Shown: positions 36,291-48,114 of the stretch, in pieces | How the letters are laid out: each line of letters starts with the position of its first letter | How positions within the stretch are numbered: the first letter of the stretch is position 1 | NCBI GenBank assembly: GCA_020543525.1 | Contig: JAHYIO010000023.1 | Coordinates: 62,001 to 126,000, forward strand | Length of the DNA stretch: 64,000 nt | From: Coriolopsis trogii | Lineage: Eukaryota; Basidiomycota; Agaricomycetes; Polyporales; Polyporaceae | Direction: 5' to 3' | Translations under genes and position numbers: made by a program | Notes under the pieces: generated by a model | What the model was told of the DNA's origin: nothing | Database searches by the model: none | The model's input: only the letters and a program-made list of their open reading frames with translations

Positions 36291-38117
36291 CTAAACAGCC
36301 GCGCCGACGCTGGAGCCCCCGCTAAGCACGCTGGCGCGAGTAACGACGGACGACCGTGCGCGGTAGCTGCTGATCCGCTTCTTCGCCAGGAATGCTGGGA
36401 GCTCTTCCTCGACCGCGCGCATACAGTCGATCGGGATGAGGCCCTGAGCACCAGCACCAATCTTCTCCGCGACCGCCCAACCGTCATCGAAACGCTTGAG
36501 GATGCGCACCTCGTCCCCCGGGTTCACAGCCAATTCGTCGTCCATCGAGGGCACGAACGGGCGACGGATGAGTTCAATAGCTGCAAAGTGCTGAGGGACG
36601 GAGTTTTCCGTCGACACCGACGGCGGGCGAGCGCCGACGATCTCGGTGAAATCGGCGAACGGGTTCTCGATCTCCGCCGACGGCGTCTCCGCCGTGAAGT
36701 ACGCAGAACCGCGCCGGGAGCTCTTGACGGACGAGCTCAGAATCTCGGAAGCGGCACGGCTCTGCGCGTCGTCCTGAGGCGGCTTCGGGAACGAGAATGT
36801 CTCGGAAGGCGAGAACGGACGGACGGAGAACGGCGAATCAAGGCTGGGACGCGACCCGTCCGTTACTGCCGCAGGGGGCAAGGCGACAAGGTAATCATGA
36901 CGCTGCGAGGAGGGGCGACTGCTGCCGGAGGAGGAAGTAGAGTGAATGCTGGACCTGTCGGGCGCGCTCCGAATCGTGGGAGATGAGGCGGACGAGACGG
37001 CATGAGACGCAGGGGGGACCGTGATGGAGCCGTCAAGGGTGCTTGGCCACACATGCGTGACCGGTTCGACCGGGGAGAATGGGTCGAAGTCAGGAGCAGG
37101 GGTGAAAAGCATTTGCCCGCGGTCGTAGTTGGTCGCAAAGCTGCTGCGTCCGGACCGCAAACCGTCCTTGTCGCTATACTCTTTCTCCGAGTCTGCTGCA
37201 CCAGCCACGGCGGTACCTGCGTACCATTGCTTGCGACGGCGCATACGGGCAAGGATGGCACGCCGACGAACGCAGCAAAGGAGAAGGAGGAACGCGAGGA
37301 AGATGGCGATAACGGAGATGGCGGCAATGAGGCCAGTCGGCGGTCCATGGTTGGTGGCGGCGGTTATCTTACCGGTGGCGTCGGTTGGGTCGGAACCGGG
37401 CGCTGTGGAAGTGTAGCCTGGGTAGTAGGAAGTCGTCCCAGTGCCCTGTGAGCCATGGACAGTAGACGTGCCACCACGGCCGTTGCTGGGGACATTACTG
37501 CCGTTGCCGGTCGACGCTGTCTCTTGGGCAGCTCCAGCGGAACCCGCACCGGTACCTGAGATGAACGCCTGACCGCCATTGGCGTTGATGACCGCGCCGG
37601 ACGTCGAGCCCTCAGCCAAAGGCTGGGGTTGGGCAGAAAACCCGTTCGTCGCACCTGACGAAGGGGAGTTCCCGCCTGCACCAGCAGAGTCAGATGGGGA
37701 AGGGGACGAAGGGGATGTTGTAGATGGAGAGCCGGAAGACTCAGTGGCTGGATTGTTACCAGTAGGATTGGCAGGACTAGCAGTCTGTGTTTCAGCGTTG
37801 CTAGTGTTTGGGTGTGCCGCAGTAGGAGCAGCAGGAGGAGGATCAGAAGGGGTCGTAGTCGTGGGAGCGGGAGTAGGAGCTTGAGCGGGCTGCGTGGTGG
37901 AGGTCGTGTGAGGTGAGGTAGAGGTAGAGGTCGTCCTCGGCAGACCGACGACGATGGGGGTGATGAGCGGGTCAAGAAGCGGACTGAGGACGGGGATGGA
38001 CGGGATGACCCATGGTACGGTGAACCAAGCGGGCTCTCGTTCATAGAGGGCTCCTGGGTGGAGAGACTGGACACGTATGTGTCTGAGCTGCATACCGCGG
38101 TGGGCTGGTTGATGCAT
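36291..38117 (-). CDS. Single-pass membrane protein with C-terminal SH3 domain
   Basis: Intronless frame of 608 residues. A moderately hydrophobic N-terminus (WFTVPWVIPSIPVLSPLLDP) precedes a roughly 200-residue Ser/Thr/Pro/Gly-rich ectodomain typical of O-glycosylated stems. One strong transmembrane helix follows (GLIAAISVIAIFLAFLLLLC) with a basic stop-transfer (VRRRAILARMRRRKQW). The cytoplasmic part is Ser-rich and ends in an SH3 domain: VPSMDDELAVNPGDEVRIL, FDDGWAVAEKIGAGAQGLIP. The layout resembles Fus1- or Sho1-like surface proteins, but homology beyond SH3 is not shown. A TATATA only about 15 bp upstream of the first ATG suggests that translation may start at the internal Met at 38093. 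Confidence 0.85.
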   Translation of the reverse strand: MHQPAHRGMQLRHIRVQSLHPGALYEREPAWFTVPWVIPSIPVLSPLLDPLITPIVVGLPRTTSTSTSPHTTSTTQPAQAPTPAPTTTTPSDPPPAAPTAAHPNTSNAETQTASPANPTGNNPATESSGSPSTTSPSSPSPSDSAGAGGNSPSSGATNGFSAQPQPLAEGSTSGAVINANGGQAFISGTGAGSAGAAQETASTGNGSNVPSNGRGGTSTVHGSQGTGTTSYYPGYTSTAPGSDPTDATGKITAATNHGPPTGLIAAISVIAIFLAFLLLLCCVRRRAILARMRRRKQWYAGTAVAGAADSEKEYSDKDGLRSGRSSFATNYDRGQMLFTPAPDFDPFSPVEPVTHVWPSTLDGSITVPPASHAVSSASSPTIRSAPDRSSIHSTSSSGSSRPSSQRHDYLVALPPAAVTDGSRPSLDSPFSVRPFSPSETFSFPKPPQDDAQSRAASEILSSSVKSSRRGSAYFTAETPSAEIENPFADFTEIVGARPPSVSTENSVPQHFAAIELIRRPFVPSMDDELAVNPGDEVRILKRFDDGWAVAEKIGAGAQGLIPIDCMRAVEEELPAFLAKKRISSYRARSSVVTRASVLSGGSSVGAAV

Positions 38118-41014
38118 GGGGGCTGAAGGCGCTATATACGCTGGCCTGGGTAGGGAAAAGAAAGTGGGAAAAAGGAGTGTGGTACCGGCCAGCTACCGCT
38201 GGGGACGGTGAGGGGGAGGTCGAGCAGAGACCGCTCTGGTGGGAGAAGAGCAAGCGAGAGCAGGAAGGAGGAGAGCGCAGGCGGGAAGGCGGGCCTCTTG
38301 ATACTTACCGAACATTTACCCGCACTAACAGACCCCGAAGGCGCCCACTCGCCGTCGTGATCTTGGCTTCTCTCCCACGCGCCTAAGCCCGGTTGTATGT
38401 TTTGGTAAATCCTCGCCCAGATCCCGGCCAGATTTAATCGCCCTTTTCCTCTCCGCCATCATCCTCCCTCGGCCGTCCATATGTAGCGTGCAAGGGCCGC
38501 GATATGCGATGGTTCACCGTCACCTACTCGATGTACTCCTCAGTTGGGGAAGCAGCTGCCAGAGAAGGTGCGGAACGTGTCTGCAACGTGAACAAGGGGC
38601 GCCATAGGAAGCTTGAAGCTCATCGACATACCAGGCACTTCACCATCCTTCGCAACGCAATCCGTAGCAAACCGGCATCCTCTTGCCAACACGAGAACGA
38701 CGACCGAGGAGCACATGCAAGGGCGCCCCACGACGTCATCCTGCCTCACTGCACCGGGGCAGGAGATCGTTTGATCGTTGATGCTCGCCTTGACGCGTTT
38801 GACGTCCCCTGGCGTGCCTCGCCACCGTTGCCACCACGCCCTCCTCCTCGATCCTCGCGAGGCGCGAGCTCACCCCGAGTCCCCGCCCGGTACGCGTACG
38901 CCGGCCAAAGATCTCGGAGTCGGTAACTCGGGGCTGCACGCGCATGTGGCCCGTCGCACGCGAGCGGTGGCTATGATCCGTCTCCAGATAAATCAGGTGC
39001 GATGTGGCCGACAGACTCGACTCCTGTTTGCCGAGATAAATGCCATCATAAGAGTACGTCTTCCCATGCGCATTTTTATTACTTACGTGCTCGACGCCAT
39101 AGATATACGCGTACACATCCACATGAGGCGGTGCCTCCGGAGTAGCTGAGCTACCAAGCTTCGAGCTTCACTTCCGCCGTCTTTCTGGGCAAACCACGCC
39201 GGAACCGTTTGGAGTCCCTTGGGTCCCCGAGCGACCATCGTGAGCGCGGAACCCAGCCTCACGCCCGCGAATCCCCCGACACCCATTCACCGAAGGCCAG
39301 AAGGTGCGCACTATGTGAAAGCCAGTGTGAGAGCGCGCCACTGTCCACATGTCCCCGCCCATACGGCAGCGGCGCAGCTCTCCCCAGACCCCCAATTCTT
39401 CCCAACATCTATTGTTGCACCTCTAAGCCTCTATGGGGAGCGAACCGGCACGACGTCGCCTGGTGTGGAAGGGAGGGATATCCTCGTAGGGAAGTCGGCC
39501 CGCCCGGTCCCACCCCACGCACGAGTCGTGTCCCCCGAATACCCGTTCGAGAGTGTGGCTTGGGAAACCGTGGAGCAGACTCGACACCGGAAGATCAAAT
39601 ATCGAAGACAGCCAGACAGCCGGCGTGGCGAATGTGCGAGCGCACTTTGGCATGGGGCCGGCCAGAGTCTGCATGCGGAAGACAATGTGAAGTCGGAGGT
39701 CGGAGGTCGCTAGTTGGAAGGTGGAAGTCGGGGGTCTGGAGGGAAGCGGAAGAGGAGAAGGGCATGAGAAGCACGTCGTCCAGCCTCGGTCGTGCGGTAT
39801 ACATACTCTTTCCCCTGTGTGGCAGCGCAGGTGCGACGCACCAGCGACTGGAGCTAATCATCCCGCGCAGAACCAGAATGGAGGATGCACAGGTACACCG
39901 TACAGCCCTGACATTCAGAATGGCAAGCCAGCCCATTCTCGTGATCGTGCCTATCTCTTCTTGGTAGACGTCCCTCGCAAGCCGTTTCGGTATCTATGGC
40001 TTGCGCTCAAGCTGACACGTACATACGTGTACTAACCAGATGTGCTTCCTTCCAACGGCACCGTACATGCTAGATGTAGGCCAGGAGTTCTGCCGGATAT
40101 CCACGTGAGCCTACCTGACAGCGTTCACTGTACCTTCAGGAAGTCAAACATACACGACTGTACGCGCCCCATAGATCGCCGAACCGAACAGCGAACTCGG
40201 AGCACTCACGACGTAAGCTACGATGGCGGCCAGCAGGTGCATGCGCTCGAAGAGGTCGCCAGCGCGTCTGCCGTCTAGTAGTAGCATCGTCTCCATAAGG
40301 AGAGCTCGGTGTTATCGGCGAAGGAGCCTCCCTCAGTTAAAGAAGTCAAGAACTGGCAGAGATTCGCTCTTGGCTGAGTACCTGTAGATCGGAACCCATC
40401 AGTCAACGACTGGTTCCCAAGGTCATCAGAAACGTCTGAGCTCACCTTCGCAACGCCTCTGAAGCCTTCGTAGGAACCGGTTTCACATCCCCCGACGGCG
40501 TGTCGTTTGAACATCATCCCATTACGTTGCTACTACCTAATTAGCAAGGGGTACTCTGGGGGTGGGGACTCGTCATATCGTTGCATGAAGCCCATAAACA
40601 TAATACGTGCGGTTTCGGATCGGAATACAGGATGGAACAACCGGACAGACAGGAAAAGAGAGGGACAGAGTTATTATGGAGAACAGAGAGGGAAGGAGGA
40701 GGCGAGACGGGGGTGGGGGGGAGGGATCTTATTGTGACACTGTTATGCACAACCTCCATGATGCTGCAGCGTTTGCGTGTAAAGGCCAAGAATGAACCAG
40801 GAAGGCGAAGGTTTTGCGAACTGAAACTGTCCGGTGACGAGGTACCAAAGGTTGTAGCGAGTTCAGGGACATATCAAAGGTGTAACATGGGTGTGGGGCA
40901 GCGCACGGGGGAGGAGACCAAGTTCGAAAGGGATCTGATCTACAGTCTGCAGGGACGTCAGTATACCCTCGTAAATAGGACGTCGGCAACGTACCCAAGA
41001 TGCGCACAAAGAGC
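38118..41014. other. Gene-free stretch of about 2.9 kb
   Basis: No supported gene. A 35-codon two-exon minus-strand reading near 40340-40517 can be made but is too short to trust. A purine-rich run with a G tract is present at 40650-40730. Confidence 0.4.
38133..38138 (-). promoter_or_regulatory. TATA box upstream of the SH3 membrane protein
   Basis: TATATA on the minus strand, 16-21 bp before the ATG at 38117 and 40-45 bp before the second in-frame ATG at 38093. The latter spacing fits a transcription start between the two. Confidence 0.35.
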
Positions 41015-44000
41015 TCATTTGTGCGAGAATATCTCGGTAATGGTTCGGCGTCGTTCCTTGCGTTGAGCCGAGTACGACACAGTGGTAGCCAAGCTCCTCC
41101 GCACTGCATCGACCGGACTTTCCGTGCCACGACTGCTCTCTAGCGATGCTCTCGGACGCGTACTAAGTGTCCTGTAACGAGTCTCTCTCTCAGACTCAGA
41201 CCCTGACTGCGACGAGATGGGCGCGGAAGGCGTGTGGACTGGGGATGATACATTAGCAAACGCGGCATTCAAAGACACTTTTCGACTCCTCGCACCCCTC
41301 TCGTGTTGTTGTTGAATGCCCGACAGCGTCGTGGACACCGACGACGTCGACGGTCGTGAGAACGTCACCCCATTCGTTCTCGACGAGCTGTTCGACTCGC
41401 TTCGGGAGAGCGGGTGTGGGCTCGCGACGGCATCTGGTGAGGCGGACACCGTGGCCGTCGTGATGGCTGTGGTCGGGTTCGAAGGCTTTATAGCGGGCGT
41501 GAAGGGCGATGGCTCAGGACGGATTGTGATGTTCGAGCTGGCAGAGATCTTGCGCCTGCTGAACGTGTCCACCGGGGAGTCCCGCTGCGCTCTCTGCGTG
41601 ATAAGCGACTCGGATGGGAGAGTGGGCAGAGATGGAGGAACCGCCAGTGGAGGGAGCGGCCGGCGTTCGGGGAACGCTACATGTGTCGATCGTGTCGCGA
41701 GGGGAGAAGGCTCGTAGTCGCCGGCGTTCGTGTCTTCCTGGTTATAGGGGAACTGGAAGGGCTCTCGCTCTCGCTCTCGGGGCACGTAGAGGCGACGGGC
41801 GGCAGACGTGGGTGCGGAAATGGGCGCCGATTGTCGTACAGTCGCTGGAGTCCCATCGTTGACGTCAGTAACACTACGTCCTTCACTGCTCGAGTTCTGA
41901 GAGCCGCGCAGGTTGGTCATCGAGGATCCTGGACGAGAGCGTGTGGTGCCGTTGCGCTCCAGGCTGGATAACCTCGATAGGAGTCTGCTCGTGTCCCTCC
42001 CCGGCTCCCAACTGCGTCTCGACTCCCTGCTGATACGCCCGTCGGACTCGCGATTGCTTGACGGCGAGATGTCTGGAGTCATCCGACGTGTGACCTCCTC
42101 GTCCAAACTGAGCGTTCGGAGATGTTGATTCCCTGACGTGAGGTCGCGCAGGAGCTTTCCAACGCCAAGGAGGAACGGCGTCATGTTGCGTACGATTTCG
42201 TCGCTTACGCGAAGATTTTCGCGATGCTCCGAGCCAATCTCCCTGTACAGTTCCGGCAGGTCGACACCGACGTTGTGATCGGCTACCTCCGCGTCGATCT
42301 GTGCTTCGAGTGCCCTGTTGGTACAGTCCTTGAGCATGGCGTTCAACTTGTCCAGCGTATGTACAAGATGTTGGCCGCTTTGAAAGATATCCGGGATCGT
42401 CGTGGTCGTTGTCTGCCCCATGGGAGGTAGACGTGAAAGATGGGACTCGAACATCGATAGCGCATCGAACATGAGCCTTCGATGGTCAGTACCGCCCTCT
42501 CGTACTCCACTTTGCGCCGTGGACGAACGTATTGTACCGTACGGAGAAGCTCTTTCGAGCTTAGACTGACGCTGGACATCTTCGAGGTGCCTGTCTGGTA
42601 GCGTGTAAGTCGACCTATAGGTGCGCAAAGCAGGAGGTGCCGTCTTCGGTGGATTATCGTCGTAACGCATGGCACCCATAGAAGTGACAGGCCGGGGAGC
42701 TATCGTGCTCTGTGGTCTAGACCTAAGACCGACATTGATTGGTGTCTTTGGGTCGTACGATGGGCCCCCTCCTTCGTCGTTTCGACTGTCGTCGATACTG
42801 CGATCGTAGCTGGTGTCTGTCTCTCCATCCATAGTCACTCCAGCCGAACGTGTCCGCCGTGTAGACAGAGGTGCCTGAACCCCGTGATCAGGGGCAGCAA
42901 AGACATCCTCTTCCCTGCGTTTCGCGAGACCGGCAGCTCTGAGACCCTCGCCCAATAGGCTCCTCCTCCCAGCGGTCCCTAACGGACCTTCAGAGCTCCC
43001 GGCGCGATGTCCTTGCCGCCTTCCGGAGTGTTCCAATGATTCCTCTGGGAGTTCCCTCGACGGAGAGGATAGATCTTCCGACATCCACCGCAATTGATGC
43101 TGCTTCCGCGAGGCTTCACGTACAGTGGAGAACCGTGACTGGCCAAGTCGACGGGGAGATGCGGGGGGATCGGATGCCGAGATACGTGTGTTTTTGCGTG
43201 GCGAGGGCGACGCCCGTCCCATTTCAAATCTCCCAGAGTGTCGATGCGGAGTAGTCGGTTCCATATTCAACGGCTACGAGCGGGTCCGTCAAGGTAAGAC
43301 AGCCAGAGCACAGCGAGCACGTACCTTCTCATCGGAAGTCTTCCCATCTCTGAACTCTCTGGGTAATGGTTGTCTCCCTTTTTTGCCGCCAGTCGGACTC
43401 CTCCTGGATGAGGCTACGGCAGCCAACGCAGCTGCTGTGACGTCTTCGTCGTCTGACTGATAATTCGCGGACCCCTCATCCACCGAAAGAGCCATTGAAA
43501 CACGCTTGGTACGGGCACGAGACGGACCCGGAGAGCCAGAATCTCTGTCTCGGGGGGAACGAAGCTTGCCTGGAGAAGCGGGTGCAGATATGCGTCGTTG
43601 CCGCACGGATGTCGCGGCGCCAGAATCAGGAAATGCGGAGGGCGGAGGCGGAGGCGTCGTCCTGCCATCGTCGGAGGAGGCGGAATGGGTAGATGGATGT
43701 TGACTCTCGCGTTCCGTCTCCGAGCCGGATAGCTGGACATCGCGACGGCGCCCATTGATGGAAGAGTTGGCGACGGATGGGGGCCTATATTGTCCTGACG
43801 GTACGCGCGAAGAAGTAGTAGAAGAGGAAGAAGAACCCGCTGTAGGGGGTGAAAGTGGTGACCGTGAATGGTTTGAAGGTACAGGCGAACCAAGGCGAGT
43901 GATAGAAGATAATTTGTCCAGAACCTAAAGCATACATAGGCGGATGCCAATGTTACCGGCCGTTTTGAAGAAAGGGGGGATAGCACACCGAAGAGCGCAG

Positions 44001-44546
44001 CAGCATATATGACGGGATGAAATCGGAGGGATCGGTGGTAGTGAGTGTGAGTATATGCGCATCGTAAAGACCATGACCACACACCATACGATTTCGTTGG
44101 GTCAAACTTTTCACTCGCTCTAACGCAACTTGATTATCGGGGGCACCCTTGGAGAGGGACCGTCTCCGATCGCCAGAAAGCCGCGCCGTATGGTCCTCCT
44201 CGTTCTCGTTCTCATCTGCGTCGTCCTCGTCTTCTCCGTAAGATGACCTCTTCTTGCTAGATGTGCTAGATGCATAAGACCTGTCACCGAGCCCGCCAGA
44301 CATGCTTGAGTTGGTGGACTTGGAGCTGGGCGTTCGGTGACGGAAACTGCCGGCGTTAGTGCTGCCCTCGCCTACACTCCCGCTCCCTGTGGAGTTGCTT
44401 GCAGGAGGTGATGGGAGGCCTGAAGATTCGCTGGGACTGGGAGGTTCGGGGAGGTCAGGAATGGCGGGAGGAGTTGATGCAGCAGACCCGATGAAGATTG
44501 CCGACAAAGGACGAGACTTGTGGGCCTTGACGGGGCGGGGGGTCAT
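41015..44546 (-). CDS. Large disordered Ser/Arg-rich protein with central helical segment
   Basis: Three exons: 44085-44546, 43325-43924 and 41015-43273; 1106 residues, all junctions phase 0. The N-terminus is basic then Pro/Ser-rich (MTPRPVKAHKSRPLSAIFIG), with an acidic EDEDDADENENEEDH patch and a short helix ALERVKSLTQRNRMVLDKLSS completed across the first intron. The middle contains a predicted helical region (MFDALSMFESHLSRL, then HTLDKLNAMLKDCTNRALEA and HRENLRVSDEIVRNMTPFLL). The tail is Ser/Thr/Pro-rich and ends in RRTITEIFSHK. There are many Ser-Pro and Arg-x-x-Ser sites, fitting a cytoskeletal or cell-cycle phosphoprotein, but I cannot name the family. Confidence 0.75.
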
Positions 44547-45279
44547 CGGACGAAGCTAGGCAGGCAGATGGTCATGAGAAAACGAGGGGCGGGCTGAAGG
44601 AAAGACGAGGGAGAGCACCGTCGGCGTCGCAGACGGCGGGGGCGGCAACAAGGGTGAAGAGAAGAGACAAGAGGCGTACCGGCGTCATCAGCACAACGAT
44701 GCAACCTCGTTTCCATCCATCACCCGCCCTCTCTGCTCCCATCGTCGATCTCCCCGCCTTCCCCTCACTCTATACGCACGTTCTCGGACTCTTTGCGCTC
44801 TCAGCCATCATTCTTCGTCGTCTCATGCGTCCCCGAGAGTCCCATTTCCGGTCGTTGCCCAGCTGGGGCCTGGTCGCCTAACATCCTCACATGCAGTAAC
44901 CCTTCATTCCAGGCCGTGCGCACTATGTCCGCATCGCATACATATGCGCGAGCCATGAGACCCGCATACCGATTTTCACCGGAAGTCACGATATTGCTCC
45001 AGCAATCACGCCGCGGCCAAACGGATGTCGACAAAAATGCGTAGCCGACACCTCACCATCGTCAAAGTTTGTTGCATTGTTTCGACGCTTCCCTTCTACG
45101 TGAGGAGTGTGCCTGCTATACGAGCGAACTAGAACGATTGCTGCAAGGTGGCAAGAGGTGCGTTGTGGGCATTGTGCTTCCTCGCTGCTTTGTCCATGTT
45201 GAGATCGACTTGCTAACTAGATACTCAAAGTTATGAGCGCTCATTAGGCCCGACCCGGTTTGGCCGGCCGTTGTGTTCC

Positions 45280-45310
45280 ATCCCTCAATAATGGACTATC
45301 CCTCAATAAT
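45280..45310. repeat. Short direct repeat
   Basis: ATCCCTCAATAAT occurs twice, at 45280-45292 and 45298-45310, with an 18-bp period. Function unknown. Confidence 0.6.
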
Positions 45311-45924
45311 AGATATACAACGGGTAATAGATTCGCGCAACAACTTGATGCATGAAGCCTTCCGTAGCTTCGTGACGTCTACTTGAGATCCGCATTCACT
45401 CTGGTATGATTCCCATGCTTGAATACTAGTACCCTGAACTTTCGCGATTTTGCGCTCACAGTCCCATTGCACACAGGCTCTCGTCAATCCCCCTTTCTTC
45501 CTTCTGCTTGATTCTCTGCATGTCCCCCCCTTCAGTACTGTCTACAGCACCTCGTGCATGGCACGCTCATCCGTGGTAGCGGGCGGCGACGTTCAAGCAC
45601 CCAGGCTCAGGCTCCAGGTTGCACTACGATTTATCCTAGGAACCCAGGCTGGCGGCGTGTTCTGGACCACGAAGCGTTCTTGCCCCGTCACCTGATTTGC
45701 CTCTTCCATGACCATTTAACACGGACACGACAAGCCGAGGCGTGTACAAAGTGAACAAGGGACCGACATGCCGACGCAGTATAGCCCCATCGACTAGCCT
45801 TTGTGCGTGCACCTCTCTGTTCTCACTCCTTGACGTTCTCCAGCGGAATGCGCCGGGAACGTTAGAGTCGCCGAGATGTGGCCAGCTCGATAGCTCCAGT
45901 ACCAATGCCCCTGCCTCTGTTTCG

Positions 45925-45932
45925 TTTATAAG
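45925..45932 (+). promoter_or_regulatory. TATA box for small secreted protein A
   Basis: TTTATAAG about 76-83 bp upstream of the ATG at 46008, a normal spacing for a strongly expressed fungal secreted-protein gene. Confidence 0.5.
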
Positions 45933-46007
45933 GCCCGGGGCCCTTGTCTCTGCTCGCTCATCTTCAGTGCACACCGCCCGCCAGGAATTCCCCTCAACAG
46001 CTCAACT

Positions 46008-46576
46008 ATGAACTTCATCTGCGTCGCTTTCTCCTTGTTCTTCCTAGTCGCATCGGTCCTTAGTCAGAGCATACGCATTGGTGCGCCCGCCGAATGGACC
46101 AACGTCGCCCCTGGAAGCAACATCACTGTCAGAGTCGAGAGGCCTGTACGCCATACCTCCTTTCCCAAATACCATACATACACTTACAAATTGTACATTG
46201 TACCACTCTTCAGTTGACTCTCACCGGATCGGAAGAGGTCGCCATCGCCATTGGTATATGGCCATGCAACGGCCCCTGCGCCGCTCAGCCCGTCACCGAA
46301 GTTCTCGGGAATGTCCTGTACAAGGGCGCATACACACCCCAACTCATTACTCCGGGGATCCCACCATTCCAAAACTTCACCGTTACCGTGCCCTCGTTCG
46401 GCCGGGCGATGGAAATGAGCCTTGCAGTCGCGCACTTCACACTGATAGGGGTGAGTGTTTCCGTCTCGTGTGGTGCGGGTGGGATCAATCGGCACGGTCT
46501 GACGTGTCGTTCCTTGTAGGCTGGAGCAGAGCCGTTAATGGAGGTGGCGAACATCACGCTGAACCTTACCTCCTGA
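46008..46576 (+). CDS. Small secreted protein A (paralogue of the gene at 47357)
   Basis: Three exons: 46008-46145, 46214-46450 and 46520-46576; 143 residues. A signal peptide (FICVAFSLFFLVASVLSQ) is followed by a small beta-rich domain: IRIGAPAEWTNVAPGSNITV, VAIAIGIWPCNGPCAAQP, FQNFTVTVP, VAHFTLIG, and the end VANITLNLTS. It has four conserved-looking Cys or N-glycosylation features including NITV and NFTV. Intron positions and phases match those of the gene 1.3 kb downstream, so the two are tandem duplicates. No known function; an apoplast or cell-wall effector-like role is only an inference. Confidence 0.82.
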
Positions 46577-47356
46577 ATGTTATCATACTCGGCATGCTGG
46601 CGGCCGATGACTTGACCGCGGACTGCGTCTTTGAGTGGACGCTATGTGGACTGATCATCAGCAAATAGACTGTACTGTTGTACTTACTGAATGGACTATA
46701 ACGCACTGTATTCCTGAACTTGTCTGTCGGGCTTAAGACAATCAACCTATCGATGACGTCAGTGTATACCAAATCCCTCCAGTTGGCGCCTGAAGGTAAC
46801 TCATGTTGAGTCTTTCCATCAGCATCCTTGACCTGTGTCACAAATTCTTAGACCAGATGCCTGCGCATCAGAATTTACACAAGTACATCTCTTGACCAGG
46901 CATGGAGTCTTCAGACATGCGACGGGATTGGACTTGCCGACCGACTCCCGCTCAGCCGACTCAGAAGTCGTTGTGGCACCACTGGTACGTAGTTCGTGGT
47001 TCCGGCCACATGCCGGCTTTGCCCCACTCACATCTCTCGCACTCCTACCTTCACAAAACAACTCCCATTAAATTGACACTGAGTTCCGCTTGGCTCAACG
47101 CTTGCCATCCATGCGCTCGAGTCTGCGAGTTGCACAGCCCACCTAGCCTGGTCACGATGACGTCCGTCTCCTTCCGACGCACGGCCATCTTGCCGCGACT
47201 CGTCGTTGGAGCAGAATAAACAGGCGAGGCTGTACAGGAGCTTGCCCTCCGTCACATATATACCGAGACCCTGCACGCTCGTCCTGCGCTCATCTGTAGC
47301 ATCCTCGGCTTCTTCGACTGCAAGACACCAGCCTCTCCACGCCCACAACGATCATC
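46577..47356. other. Spacer between the tandem secreted paralogues
   Basis: 780 bp holding the 3' flank of copy A and the promoter of copy B, with a TATATA at 47257. No gene seen. Confidence 0.5.
47257..47262 (+). promoter_or_regulatory. TATA box for small secreted protein B
   Basis: TATATA within CACATATATACC, 95-100 bp upstream of the ATG at 47357. Confidence 0.5.
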
Positions 47357-47900
47357 ATGCGATACTTCCTCACCCTCGCCGCCCTTGCCGCCTCCGCATT
47401 TGCGCAAAATGTCAAGATCGGTGCGCCCGCAGACATGTCGACGATCACCCCAGGGACGAACATCACCGTCCGAGTGGACAGACCGGCACGTACCCCTCTC
47501 ACCTTCTCCCTGAGCGGACGAGCTGACATCCGACGTCCTAGAACACACTCACCGGCTCGACCGAAGTCGGGATCGCCATCGGCCTCTGGCCATGCCCGGG
47601 CGACGCGGGCTGCGCGGCGCAGAATACGAGCGACATCCTCGGCACTGTTGCGTACGTCGGCGGGTACGACCCGCAGTACTCGGAGGATGCCGCGCTGCCC
47701 CCGCACCAGAACTTCTCGATCACCGTCCCGCCGGCGTTCGAGAGCGGGCAGGTGAGTCTGGGTGTCGCGCACTTCTCGCTCGTCGGGGTGAGTGAGGCTC
47801 GCTTTGTTTTTCGCCCGTTGAGATGCTGACCTGGATTGGGTTTCAGGCTGGTGCATCTCCGTACTACGAGTACTTGAACGTGACTCTGGTCATCCCGTGA
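47357..47900 (+). CDS. Small secreted protein B (tandem paralogue of A)
   Basis: Three exons: 47357-47485, 47542-47787 and 47847-47900; 142 residues. Signal peptide FLTLAALAASAFAQ, then VKIGAPADMSTITPGTNITV, VGIAIGLWPCPG, HQNFSITVP, VSLGVAHFSLVG and the end YLNVTLVIP, each aligning with copy A. Matching the paralogue's exon 1 end (RVERP against RVDRP) puts the first donor at GCACGT, a GC donor; the nearby GTACCC three to four bases later would break the frame. Convergent with the C2-domain gene, only 214 bp away. Confidence 0.8.
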
Positions 47901-48114
47901 GCTTGTGTATCGAGTCCGGACGCTATCGGAGACGTAGTCAGGGGGAAAGTCTTGTAGCATTATTACCTCGTCATGTTGTCGGACACATCGAATCCATTTG
48001 TATCAGTATCATTAGCACATATATAACGAGCTCTATACGAAATTAAGTCCAAACCTCTAGGACGCGACGTCAAAGAAGCAACACACGCACCAACGGCTCA
48101 TGTTTCCACCCGCC

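Larger units (their letters stand above)
44547..46007. other. Intergenic, no gene recognised
   Basis: Divergent region between the Ser-rich protein and the first small secreted protein. It contains a short 18-bp-period direct repeat at 45280-45310 and a TATA box at 45925. No other gene is supported. Confidence 0.45.
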
